A stretch of DNA of 64,000 bases, taken from positions 558,001-622,000 of the forward strand of contig NZ_FTMX01000001.1 of the NCBI RefSeq assembly GCF_900156045.1. Direction: 5' to 3'. Source of the DNA: Peribacillus simplex. Lineage in GTDB: Bacteria > Bacillota > Bacilli > Bacillales > DSM-1321. Positions 51,691-59,767 of this stretch are shown one piece after another (position 1 is the first letter of the stretch; the number at the start of each line of letters is the position of its first letter). Made by a program: the position numbers and the translations under genes. The notes beneath the pieces are model-generated. The model saw only the letters and a program-made list of their open reading frames with translations, did no database searches and was not told the origin of the DNA.

Positions 51691-52260
51691 ATGCAGCCAT
51701 TGATTTTAGCTTCTTCATCACCACGTCGTAAAGAACTTCTACAATTTCTTCAAATCCCCTTTGAAAGCATGAATTCCAATGTCGATGAAAGTATTGATGA
51801 AAACATGTGTCCTGATGCAGCGGTGAAAGAACTGGCCTCCCGTAAAGCGGAAGCCATCGCAGCAAAATTTCAGGAAAGCTGGGTGATCGGCTCGGATACC
51901 GTTGTTGTCCTTGATGGTGAGATTTTGGGCAAGCCGACAAGCCGGGCGGATGGAAAAAGAATGCTGGAAATGTTATCGGGACGGACACATGAAGTATACA
52001 CAGGTGTCGCCATCCTATTCGGCAAGCATCGCAGAGTATTCGCAGAAAAAACGGAAGTGACATTTTGGGAGCTGCCAGATTCTGAAATCGAACGTTATCT
52101 GGATAGCGGGGAACCCTTTGACAAAGCTGGCGGCTATGGGATTCAAGGATACGGATCTCTACTTGTCGAACAAATCAAAGGGGACTATTTCTCAGTCGTC
52201 GGGCTTCCGGTCTCAAGGCTGGCCCGGGAACTTAAAGCGATGCAGGAAGAGTTGGGATAA
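51691..52260 (+). CDS. maf: Maf nucleotide pyrophosphatase (septum-formation inhibitor)
   Basis: The 189-residue protein has LASSSPRRKELLQFL at the N-terminus, the metal-binding Asp in VIGSDTVVVLDGEILGKP, SGRTHEVYTGVAI, and FDKAGGYGIQGYGSLLVE. Maf proteins hydrolyse dTTP, UTP and modified pyrimidine nucleotides. In B. subtilis overexpression blocks septation. It is the first gene of the maf-radC-mre-min region. Confidence 0.96.
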   Translation: MQPLILASSSPRRKELLQFLQIPFESMNSNVDESIDENMCPDAAVKELASRKAEAIAAKFQESWVIGSDTVVVLDGEILGKPTSRADGKRMLEMLSGRTHEVYTGVAILFGKHRRVFAEKTEVTFWELPDSEIERYLDSGEPFDKAGGYGIQGYGSLLVEQIKGDYFSVVGLPVSRLARELKAMQEELG

Positions 52261-52300
52261 GTTAATTTGATTTCGTCTGGTCTAAGGAAGGGTTGATTTT

Positions 52301-52987
52301 TTGAGCGAAAAAATGCTAATACGGGATTACCCGAAAGAAGAGCGGCCGCGCGAAAGGTTTCTGCAGGACGGGCCGCAAAGTCTCTCCAATCAGGAATTGC
52401 TTGCTTTGCTACTCAGGACGGGGTCAAGGGAAGAATCAGTCCTGCAACTATCCGGCAGGCTCATCAATTCCTTTAAGGGCCTGCGCTTGCTAAAAGAAGC
52501 ATCTGTGGAAGAACTGACCGTGATCAAAGGGATTGGTGAAGCAAAAGCGATTCAAATCCTGGCCTCTGTCGAACTTGGCAGGAGAATTAACAATTTGAAT
52601 GATCAAGACCGTTATGTGATTCGATCTCCTGAGGATGGAGCCAATTATTGCATGGAAGAAATGCGGTTTTTATCACAGGAACATTTCGTCTGTCTCTATT
52701 TAAATACGAAAAATCAAGTGCTTCAAAAAACTACGGTATTCATCGGCAGCCTCAATGCCTCGATCGTGCATCCGCGCGAGGTCTTTAAAGAGGCTTTCAA
52801 AAGGTCCGCTGCCTCTATCATCTGTCTTCATAACCACCCCTCCGGAGACCCCTCTCCCAGCAGAGAAGATATTGAAGTAACGAAAAGGTTAGTCGAATGT
52901 GGTAAAATAATCGGGATTGAAGTATTGGACCACATCATTATCGGGGAACATAAATATGTTAGTTTGAAGGAAAAAGGTTATTTATGA
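52301..52987 (+). CDS. radC: RadC/YsxA family JAB1/MPN-domain protein
   Basis: Of 228 residues, the N-terminal part has a helix-hairpin-helix (LTVIKGIGEAKAIQILASVE). The C-terminal JAMM domain has the metal site SIICLHNHPSGDPSPSREDI. Despite the name, a role in DNA repair is disputed and the activity is not known. The start is TTG with AAGGAAGGG upstream. Confidence 0.92.
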   Translation: MSEKMLIRDYPKEERPRERFLQDGPQSLSNQELLALLLRTGSREESVLQLSGRLINSFKGLRLLKEASVEELTVIKGIGEAKAIQILASVELGRRINNLNDQDRYVIRSPEDGANYCMEEMRFLSQEHFVCLYLNTKNQVLQKTTVFIGSLNASIVHPREVFKEAFKRSAASIICLHNHPSGDPSPSREDIEVTKRLVECGKIIGIEVLDHIIIGEHKYVSLKEKGYL

Positions 52988-53001
52988 CACTATCAAAATT
53001 T

Positions 53002-53031
53002 TTGACGATACGATATAATATTGTTTATGAT
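53002..53031 (+). promoter_or_regulatory. Candidate promoter of mreB
   Basis: TTGACG and TATGAT with an 18-base spacer. A second -10-like TATAAT lies inside the spacer. Confidence 0.45.
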
Positions 53032-53136
53032 TTTTAAAAGAGGAAACTTTTTCAAAGAGTCTTATTGTCAAAAAACGACAAATTATTATTTGAACTTATA
53101 AAAAGGCATTTTTGTTTACGAAAGGGAGATACCATA

Positions 53137-54156
53137 ATGTTTGGAATTGGCGCTAGAGATATAGGGATTGATTTAGGAACGGCGAATACGCTTGTTTATG
53201 TGAAAGGAAAAGGTATCGCGGTACGTGAACCATCGGTTGTAGCTGTGCAAACAGATACAAAGCAAATCGTTGCAGTCGGAAACGATGCGAAAAACATGAT
53301 CGGCCGTACACCTGGTAACGTGGTTGCCCTTCGCCCGATGAAGGATGGAGTAATTGCCGATTATGAAACGACGGCTACCATGATGAAGTACTATATGAAG
53401 GAAGCTCAAAAGAAGGGCGTATTCGGCAACAAGCCATATGTCATGATTTGTGTGCCTTCTGGAATTACGGCGGTTGAGCAGCGTGCAGTCATCGATGCAG
53501 CTAGACAAGCTGGAGCCCGTGACGCATATCCTATCGAAGAACCGTTTGCAGCAGCGATCGGTGCGGACCTTCCGGTTTGGGAGCCTACAGGAAGCATGGT
53601 CGTTGATATCGGTGGAGGAACGACGGAAGTGGCAATCATTTCCCTTGGCGGAATCGTTACAAGCCAATCTATCCGTATTGCCGGTGACGAAATGGATGAT
53701 GCCATTATCGTTTACATCCGTAAGAACTACAATTTGATGATCGGTGAACGTACTGCTGAAGCGATCAAAATGGAAATTGGTTCTGCTGGAGACACGGAAG
53801 GCGTAGAAAACATGGAAATTCGCGGCCGTGACCTATTGACTGGATTACCGAAAACGATCGAAATCACAGCTGAGGAAATATCCAAAGCATTAAGCGACAC
53901 AGTTTCCGCAATTGTGGATTCCGTGAAAAACACTTTAGAGAAAACACCACCTGAATTAGCTGCTGACATTATGGACAGAGGCATTGTATTGACAGGCGGG
54001 GGTGCTTTGCTGCGCAATTTGGATAAAGTCATCAGTGAAGAAACGCAAATGCCGGTTATCATCGCTGAAAATCCGCTTGATTGTGTTGCAATCGGAACGG
54101 GAAAAGCGCTGGACCACATTCATTTATTCAAGACTAAATCAAGAGATTCGCGATAA
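53137..54156 (+). CDS. mreB: Rod shape-determining protein MreB
   Basis: The 339-residue bacterial actin organises lateral wall synthesis under the membrane. The N-terminus [18 protein letters not shown] is phosphate loop 1, [18 protein letters not shown] phosphate loop 2, and [17 protein letters not shown] the adenosine motif. AAAGGGAG supports the ATG at 53137; the frame is open to 53065. A terminator separates it from mreC. Confidence 0.97.
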   Translation: MFGIGARDIGIDLGTANTLVYVKGKGIAVREPSVVAVQTDTKQIVAVGNDAKNMIGRTPGNVVALRPMKDGVIADYETTATMMKYYMKEAQKKGVFGNKPYVMICVPSGITAVEQRAVIDAARQAGARDAYPIEEPFAAAIGADLPVWEPTGSMVVDIGGGTTEVAIISLGGIVTSQSIRIAGDEMDDAIIVYIRKNYNLMIGERTAEAIKMEIGSAGDTEGVENMEIRGRDLLTGLPKTIEITAEEISKALSDTVSAIVDSVKNTLEKTPPELAADIMDRGIVLTGGGALLRNLDKVISEETQMPVIIAENPLDCVAIGTGKALDHIHLFKTKSRDSR

Positions 54157-54175
54157 GCATCACTTCTCAAATAGG

Positions 54176-54214
54176 GCCGGCTCAACAAAAGGTGCAATTT
54201 TGAGCCGGTTTTTC
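54176..54214 (+). terminator. Terminator between mreB and mreC
   Basis: CCGGCTCAA pairs perfectly with TTGAGCCGG, then T's. It could raise MreB over MreC and MreD. Confidence 0.87.
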
Positions 54215-54291
54215 TTATGTTTTGCTGTTTAATTAAATCAATAGTGTAATTTTAAAATCATAGAGTAAATTTTAGATAGAGGTGTAATACC

Positions 54292-55164
54292 ATGCCACAG
54301 TTTTTTAATAAAAAGCTCCTTCTCTTGCTCGTTAGTATTATCGTTCTCGTGGCATTGATCGGTTTTTCATTAAGGGAGAGAGAAGAGTTAACTTGGCCGG
54401 AGCAATTCCTGAAAGATACGACAGGCTGGGTAGGAAATGTGTTTAATAAGCCAGTATCGGGTATAACAGGTTTTGTAGGGGGCTTAAAAGACCTTCAACA
54501 TACATACGATGAAAACAAAAAATTGAAAGCCCGCTTGGATGAATATGTATTATTGAAAACCCAAGTTCAAGATTTAAAGGAAGAAAATGAAGAACTTCGC
54601 GATAACCTCAAAAAAGAAGATGACCTGCGGAAGTATTCGCCCACTCAGGCGACGGTCATTGGACGTAATCCTGACCGCTGGCATGAAATGCTGACGATCA
54701 ATAAAGGGAAACGTAATGGGGTAGAAAAAAACATGGCAGTCATCACGTCCAATGGGTTAGTCGGTAAGGTGAAATCAGCGACGGATTTCACGGCCTCGGT
54801 TCAACTTTTAAGTTCGATCGATAAAGCCAACCGTGTCTCAGCCATCGTTCAAGGTGATGATAAAGCTTATGGCTTGATTGAAGGATTCGATGATAAGAAG
54901 AACCTTTTGCTGATGAAACGGATTCCATATGATAAAAAGATCAAGAAAAATTCATTGGTCATCACATCCGGTTATGGAGGGATCTTTCCGAAAGGTCTGC
55001 TGATCGGGAAAGTTGTCGATGTCAAAGTGGATCAATATGGTTTGAACCAGACCGCATATATTGAACCATCGACTGATTTTTATGATATTAATAATGTTAT
55101 GGTCGTTCAGCGTGAAGTGGACGGTGTACCGAAAGAAAGTGAAGGGGAGGATGAAGCTGAGTGA
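54292..55164 (+). CDS. mreC: Rod shape-determining protein MreC
   Basis: The 290-residue protein has one N-terminal membrane segment (LLLLVSIIVLVALIGFSL). A coiled coil follows at about 65-110 (YDENKKLKARLDEYVLLKTQ). The extracellular double beta-barrel domain includes VITSNGLVGKVKSATDFTA and VITSGYGGIFPKGLLIGKVV. It links MreB to wall enzymes outside the membrane. It overlaps mreD by four bases. Confidence 0.95.
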   Translation: MPQFFNKKLLLLLVSIIVLVALIGFSLREREELTWPEQFLKDTTGWVGNVFNKPVSGITGFVGGLKDLQHTYDENKKLKARLDEYVLLKTQVQDLKEENEELRDNLKKEDDLRKYSPTQATVIGRNPDRWHEMLTINKGKRNGVEKNMAVITSNGLVGKVKSATDFTASVQLLSSIDKANRVSAIVQGDDKAYGLIEGFDDKKNLLLMKRIPYDKKIKKNSLVITSGYGGIFPKGLLIGKVVDVKVDQYGLNQTAYIEPSTDFYDINNVMVVQREVDGVPKESEGEDEAE

Positions 55165-55679
55165 GATATTTCATCCTTTCTTTTATAGCCTTGGTTTTTT
55201 TTGTTTTTGAAAGCATCTTCGCCCAAATGTTCGCTGGTGATGCATTCGGGTCCGATAAAATACTCGTGCCCCATTTCATGATGATTTTCGTTTTTTTCCT
55301 GACCATGTACGGATCCAGGAAAATGGGTATGCTTTATGGGGCGATTCTAGGGTTGACTTATGATGTTGTATATACGGAAATCCTGGGGATTTACATGTTC
55401 CTGCTGCCTTTTCTTGCCTATCTGATATCGAAAAGCATGAAAATCCTGCAAAATAACATATTGGTTGCCTGCCTTACTGCGCTTTTATTCACGGCAGTTT
55501 TAGAGGTTGTCATCTTTCAGATGAATATCATCCTATCTTTTGCAGATATGGGATTTGGTGAATTTGCGGAACGGAGATTGATTCCTACCTTATTATTGAA
55601 TCTAGCATTCATTATCATCAGTTGCTATCCTTTAAAGAGAATGATTGAAAAGCTTGATTTGCAAGGAGAAACGGAATAA
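55161..55679 (+). CDS. mreD: Rod shape-determining protein MreD
   Basis: The 172-residue protein is hydrophobic, with five to six membrane segments (start FILSFIALVFFVFESIFAQM). The GTG start overlaps the mreC stop, with GGGGAGG before it. It completes the elongasome core with MreB and MreC. Confidence 0.92.
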   Translation: MRYFILSFIALVFFVFESIFAQMFAGDAFGSDKILVPHFMMIFVFFLTMYGSRKMGMLYGAILGLTYDVVYTEILGIYMFLLPFLAYLISKSMKILQNNILVACLTALLFTAVLEVVIFQMNIILSFADMGFGEFAERRLIPTLLLNLAFIIISCYPLKRMIEKLDLQGETE

Positions 55680-55795
55680 CGTTCCTGTGTCTTAAGAAGC
55701 AGGTGGGAAATGTATTTTCTCTTTTCCGTGTACGTAGAAAAAGGAAATTTGTTTTCCTATGTCGAATTATATTTCATTGAGGTGAAACAAACGTC

Positions 55796-56479
55796 ATGAA
55801 TAAAAGAATTCAGCAAAATGTCATGATTAAGGGAACAAAAGACGGGTTTATGCTTCATCTCGATGATTCTTGCTCATTTCCCGAATTATTGAAAGAGTTA
55901 GAAGTGAAGCTTTCGGCGAACTATCAGTTTCAAGAAAATGACCCGTCCATTTCCGTAAAAGTACATACAGGGAACCGCTATCTTGATGAACAACAAGAAG
56001 AACAGATTAAAGAGGTCATCCATAAAAAGAAGAAGCTTTTCGTGGATGAGATGATTTCGAATGTCCTGACGAAAGATGAAGCGAAACGATGGAAAGATGA
56101 AAACCAAGTGACGACCGTAACCAAGGTGATAAGGTCGGGACAGGTTTTTGAAGTTCCCGGAGACTTACTTTTAATTGGGGATGTCAATCCCGACGGAACG
56201 GTTCGTGCGGGCGGCAACATATATATCATGGGACAGCTGAAGGGAATAGCTCATGCCGGTTATAAAGGAAATAATGAGGCCATAATAGCTGCCTCTGTCA
56301 TGAAGCCTGCCCAGCTGCGCATTGCCGGACAAGTGAATTTATCTCCTGATCAATATACGAAATGGGGACATGACTTGGAATGTGCCTTCATGGATGAAGA
56401 AGAAAATATCATTATAGAAAAACTGCAAGTCTTAAAGAAATATAGACCTAATTTAAATAGATTAGAAGGGGGTCTCTAA
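55796..56479 (+). CDS. minC: Septum site-determining protein MinC
   Basis: The 227-residue FtsZ inhibitor has an N-terminal domain (about 1-100) and a C-terminal beta-helix domain with the signature SGQVFEVPGDLLLIGDVNPD and VRAGGNIYIMGQLKGIAHAG. GAGGTGAAA precedes the ATG. A weak sigma-H-like pair (AGGAAAT at 55742 and GAAT at 55764) lies upstream; its spacing is one base longer than usual, so I do not list it separately. Confidence 0.95.
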   Translation: MNKRIQQNVMIKGTKDGFMLHLDDSCSFPELLKELEVKLSANYQFQENDPSISVKVHTGNRYLDEQQEEQIKEVIHKKKKLFVDEMISNVLTKDEAKRWKDENQVTTVTKVIRSGQVFEVPGDLLLIGDVNPDGTVRAGGNIYIMGQLKGIAHAGYKGNNEAIIAASVMKPAQLRIAGQVNLSPDQYTKWGHDLECAFMDEEENIIIEKLQVLKKYRPNLNRLEGGL

Positions 56480-56481
56480 TC

Positions 56482-57285
56482 GTGGGAGAGGCAATAGTTA
56501 TAACATCCGGTAAGGGTGGTGTCGGGAAAACGACCACCTCCGCCAATTTAGGAACATCTTTAGCTCTTCTAGGCAAGAAGGTTTGCTTGATTGATACGGA
56601 TATTGGTCTTCGGAATTTGGATGTGATCATGGGCTTGGAAAATCGCATCATCTATGATTTGGTCGATGTAGTCGAAGGGCGCTGTAAGATTCACCAGGCG
56701 CTCATTAAGGATAAACATTTCGAGGATTTGCTTTATTTGCTTCCGGCTCCGCAAAATAGTGATAAAACAGTGGTGAATGAAGAGCAGATGAGGAAACTCA
56801 TAAGCGATATGAAGCCTGACTATGATTATGTCATCATCGATTGCCCTGCAGGCATTGAACAGGGCTTCAGGAATGCCATAGCTGGGGCGGATAAGGCAAT
56901 CATCGTTACGACTGCAGAGAGACCGGCTGTCAGGGATGCAGACCGTATTATTGGCTTGCTTGAAAAAGAAGAGCATATTGAACCGCCTCAATTGATCATC
57001 AACCGGATACGCGGCCATTTGCTACATGAGGATGAGGAAATGGATATCGATGGAGTTGCCGATTTTCTGAAGATTGATTTGATCGGCGTCATTCCTGATG
57101 ATGACCAAGTCATTGTCGCAGCGAATAAAAAGGAACCCATTGCCTATAATCCGGACAATAGAGTTTCGCTTGCTTATCGGAACATTGCCAGAAGGATCCT
57201 TGGTGAATCTGTGCCCTTGACTCCAATTGGCAGTGAACCAAAGGGCTTCATGTCCAAATTGAAAAAATTCTTTAGCGTGCGGTAA
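56482..57285 (+). CDS. minD: Septum site-determining ATPase MinD
   Basis: The 267-residue ParA-type ATPase recruits MinC to the membrane. The deviant Walker A is TSGKGGVGKTTTSANLG, with VCLIDTDIGLRNLDVIMGLE and VIIDCPAGIEQGF after it. The C-terminal amphipathic helix MSKLKKFFSVR binds membrane. The start is GTG two bases after minC. No minE is present, as in Bacillus, where DivIVA/MinJ place the complex. Confidence 0.97.
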   Translation: MGEAIVITSGKGGVGKTTTSANLGTSLALLGKKVCLIDTDIGLRNLDVIMGLENRIIYDLVDVVEGRCKIHQALIKDKHFEDLLYLLPAPQNSDKTVVNEEQMRKLISDMKPDYDYVIIDCPAGIEQGFRNAIAGADKAIIVTTAERPAVRDADRIIGLLEKEEHIEPPQLIINRIRGHLLHEDEEMDIDGVADFLKIDLIGVIPDDDQVIVAANKKEPIAYNPDNRVSLAYRNIARRILGESVPLTPIGSEPKGFMSKLKKFFSVR

Positions 57286-57303
57286 ATCCATATTCTTATG
57301 TCA

Positions 57304-57339
57304 GGAAGCGGGAGCATTTGATGCCCTCGCTTTTTTTTT
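57304..57339 (+). terminator. Terminator after minD
   Basis: AAGCGGGAGCAT pairs with ATGCCCTCGCTT (one mismatch, one G-U), then nine T's. Confidence 0.87.
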
Positions 57340-57353
57340 ATGCTTCTTGCAAA

Positions 57354-57384
57354 ATAAAAAAGGCAAGCCATATGCTGGCTTGCC
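57354..57384 (-). terminator. Terminator of the minus-strand yabR-like gene
   Basis: GGCAAGCCA and TGGCTTGCC pair around a five-base loop; on the minus strand the stem runs into six T's. Confidence 0.88.
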
Positions 57385-57413
57385 TGATCTATATGCTAAA
57401 AATGCAGCGCGGG

Positions 57414-57857
57414 TTATCCGCGTCTTCCGCCTCTGCCGCCGCGTTTCGATTCGGTGCTGCGTTTAAGAGTCGATAAATTTTCTTCACTAGTCTTTAAAAA
57501 GCGTAACATTTTATCTTCGAAATTTTCCTTTGGTTGAAAATTGCTTTTTGAACGAAAATCTTTAGAACGGCTATCCCCTTGGCGTGGTGGGCGTTTGGTA
57601 TAAGAAGAGGTTTGCCCTTCGGGTCTATCTATAGCCTTTTTGATGGACAAGGCAGTTTTTCCGTCTTTCTCACTAATCACTTTTACTTCAATTTGGTCGC
57701 CTACTTTAAGATGGTCATTTACGTCTTTTACATAGCTATCTGCTACCTCACTGATATGCACAAGACCTGTTGAGCCTCCTGGTAATTCTACGAATGCTCC
57801 AAAATTAGTGATACCTGTTACTTTACCTTGTACTTTGCTGCCTATTTCGATTGACAT
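57414..57857 (-). CDS. S1-domain RNA-binding protein, YabR-like
   Basis: The 147-residue protein has one S1 domain (residues about 5-75: GSKVQGKVTGITNFGAFVEL, GLVHISEVADSYVKDVNDHL, GKTALSIKKA). A basic linker follows, then a helix NFEDKMLRFLKTSEENLSTL and an RGG-type tail. This is the layout of B. subtilis YabR and general stress protein 13. In B. subtilis yabR sits between divIC and spoIIE; a gene of this type at the minD-spoIVFA junction on the opposite strand is unusual. GAGGGGGAAC precedes the ATG. S1 domains bind RNA; the exact role is unknown. Confidence 0.87.
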   Translation of the reverse strand: MSIEIGSKVQGKVTGITNFGAFVELPGGSTGLVHISEVADSYVKDVNDHLKVGDQIEVKVISEKDGKTALSIKKAIDRPEGQTSSYTKRPPRQGDSRSKDFRSKSNFQPKENFEDKMLRFLKTSEENLSTLKRSTESKRGGRGGRRG

Positions 57858-58047
57858 AAAAAATTGTTCCCCCTCAATAATGTTAAAACCACTTTATTAT
57901 AACAAATTTCGGGGAACAATATCAATCTCAATTATTCGATTTTCTGAATCGATTACCCGAATCCCCTTGGAAATTCATAAGTTTCCGGATGATTTTTCAT
58001 TGAAAAAATTTTTTTCAGGGATGTGCAGAAAGAAAATCTTTTCTCCG

Positions 58048-58076
58048 TCATAGTCTGGACAAGTTGCTCATACGCT
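58048..58076 (+). promoter_or_regulatory. Sigma-E-type promoter of spoIVFA-spoIVFB
   Basis: TCATAGT (-35) and CATACGCT (-10) are 14 bases apart and each differs from the sigma-E consensus at one position. The spoIVF operon is sigma-E-dependent in B. subtilis. Confidence 0.68.
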
Positions 58077-58116
58077 GTAATATAGCGCTTTGACATGAGC
58101 AGGGGGGAAATCTGGA

Positions 58117-58866
58117 ATGGATGATCGCAGGAAAGATATCCGAAATCGTATCGCCAAGAGACGCAAGTTCAATGATAAACCGGCAGGTGGCAGCAGTTGG
58201 ACGGAGATCAACAATGAGGAACCATATGGGATTGATTCATATAACGGGTATTCCGAGAAAGATCATCCGCTCTTCAAAAAAGAACATTTTTTCTTTAAAA
58301 TCCTTGCCAGTGTATGCCTGTTCCTGATTATCGCTGTGATGTTCAAACACCCTTCTGTGCGGCTGGACCCTGCCAGAAGCTTTGTCACGGAGAACATGAA
58401 CAAGGAATTTCAGTTCGCTTCAATCTCCAACTGGTATGAAAGTGCGTTTGGTAAACCGATCGCATTTTTACCGAATGAAGCCGATAAGGAAACTGTTGAT
58501 TCGAATGAGGAATATGCAATGCCAGCCTCTGCGAAAATTACCCAAAACTTCGAGACGAACGGTGAGGGAATCATATTGGAAACGAGCAAAGGCTCAAAGG
58601 TCGAGGCCGTCAATGAAGGGGTAGTCATTTTTGCCGGTGAAAAGGAGGGGATTGGAAAGACGGTCGTCATTCAGCATGCCAATAAAAGTGAATCCTGGTA
58701 TGGGCAGCTGGAAGGAATTGATGTGAAATTGTATGAGTTCGTTAAAAAGGGCAATGAAGTCGGACAGGTAACACTAAGTGAAGATGGATCCAAGGGCAGA
58801 TTTTATTTGGCGATAAAAGAAAATGATGCTTTCGTCGATCCTAAAAAGGTGATTTCCTTTGAGTGA
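58117..58866 (+). CDS. spoIVFA: SpoIVFA, inhibitor and scaffold of the SpoIVFB protease
   Basis: The 249-residue protein has a charged cytoplasmic N-terminus, one membrane segment (FFFKILASVCLFLIIAVMF, about 57-75), and an M23/LytM-like extracellular domain. That domain includes GEGIILETSKGSKVEAVNEG and VVIQHANKSESWYGQLEGID. The zinc ligands of active M23 enzymes are absent, as expected. It holds SpoIVFB and BofA in the outer forespore membrane. GGGGGGAAA precedes the ATG. It overlaps spoIVFB by eight bases. Confidence 0.92.
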   Translation: MDDRRKDIRNRIAKRRKFNDKPAGGSSWTEINNEEPYGIDSYNGYSEKDHPLFKKEHFFFKILASVCLFLIIAVMFKHPSVRLDPARSFVTENMNKEFQFASISNWYESAFGKPIAFLPNEADKETVDSNEEYAMPASAKITQNFETNGEGIILETSKGSKVEAVNEGVVIFAGEKEGIGKTVVIQHANKSESWYGQLEGIDVKLYEFVKKGNEVGQVTLSEDGSKGRFYLAIKENDAFVDPKKVISFE

Positions 58867-59725
58867 ATATGGGAAATTACTGTTTAAAATCAGGGTGCAT
58901 CCGACATTGTGGTTTGTCATTGGCATCGCCATCCTCACTGCCCATTTCGTTGAGATGATGATGCTGTTGCTCATCGTCTTCATTCATGAAATGGGGCATG
59001 CTATCTGTGCCCAGCATTTCAAATGGCGGATAAAGTCAATCCAGCTGCTTCCTTTTGGCGGGGCTGTCGAGACTGAGGAGTACGGGAATAAGAGTTTGAA
59101 GGAGGATTTGGCGGTGGTGCTTGCCGGTCCGCTTCAACATGTTTGGCTCATTGGTGCAGCTTTTTTGCTCTATTTCTTTTCTATCATCCCATATGAGCTG
59201 TATCAGCCCTTTTTGTATATGAATCTTATGCTGCTGATTTTTAATCTGCTGCCAATTTGGCCCTTGGACGGGGGACGTCTGCTATTCATCTGTGTATCCC
59301 TATACTGCACCTTTCTGGAAGCGCAGAAACATACACTTCACTTTTCTGCTGTATTCGCTGTCCTGGCTTTTTTGACCTGGATCATTCTGGATCCGCTCAA
59401 TTTGAACATCTGGCTCATCATCTTTTTCATAAGTCTCTCACTCGTCATGGAATGGCGGCAGAGGTATTATGCTTTCATCCGCTTCCTTTTGCAGCGCCAT
59501 TACGGGCATACGAATGATTTGGCGAAACTGAAGCCGATCTCTGTGGATTCACAAGAACCGATTTATAAAGTGCTGGAACTGTTTCAACGCGGTTGTAAAC
59601 ACCCCGTCATCATCATGAAAAACGGGAAAGAGAGCGGCTCGTTGGATGAAACGGAAATCCTTCACGCCTATTTTTCCGAGAAAATGACAAACGGGAAGAT
59701 CGGCGACCTATTATATTCTTATTAA
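58859..59725 (+). CDS. spoIVFB: SpoIVFB, intramembrane metalloprotease that activates pro-sigma-K
   Basis: The 288-residue site-2-protease family member has about six membrane segments. The zinc motif is H43-E44-x-x-H47 in FIHEMGHAIC, and the third ligand is Asp137 in WPLDGGRLLF, the same numbering as in B. subtilis. The C-terminal part is a CBS domain (about 220-285) that senses ATP and binds pro-sigma-K. The start is TTG behind AAAGGTGAT, inside the end of spoIVFA. Confidence 0.96.
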   Translation: MSEYGKLLFKIRVHPTLWFVIGIAILTAHFVEMMMLLLIVFIHEMGHAICAQHFKWRIKSIQLLPFGGAVETEEYGNKSLKEDLAVVLAGPLQHVWLIGAAFLLYFFSIIPYELYQPFLYMNLMLLIFNLLPIWPLDGGRLLFICVSLYCTFLEAQKHTLHFSAVFAVLAFLTWIILDPLNLNIWLIIFFISLSLVMEWRQRYYAFIRFLLQRHYGHTNDLAKLKPISVDSQEPIYKVLELFQRGCKHPVIIMKNGKESGSLDETEILHAYFSEKMTNGKIGDLLYSY

Positions 59726-59767
59726 ATATGTTATCCTTTCTTCAAATTGAGGAGAGGATTTTTTTTG

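Noticed and set aside
55742..55767. Sigma-H-like promoter before minC
   Set aside because: Both boxes fit, but the spacing is one base longer than in a known sigma-H promoter (spoVG), and I have no further support.
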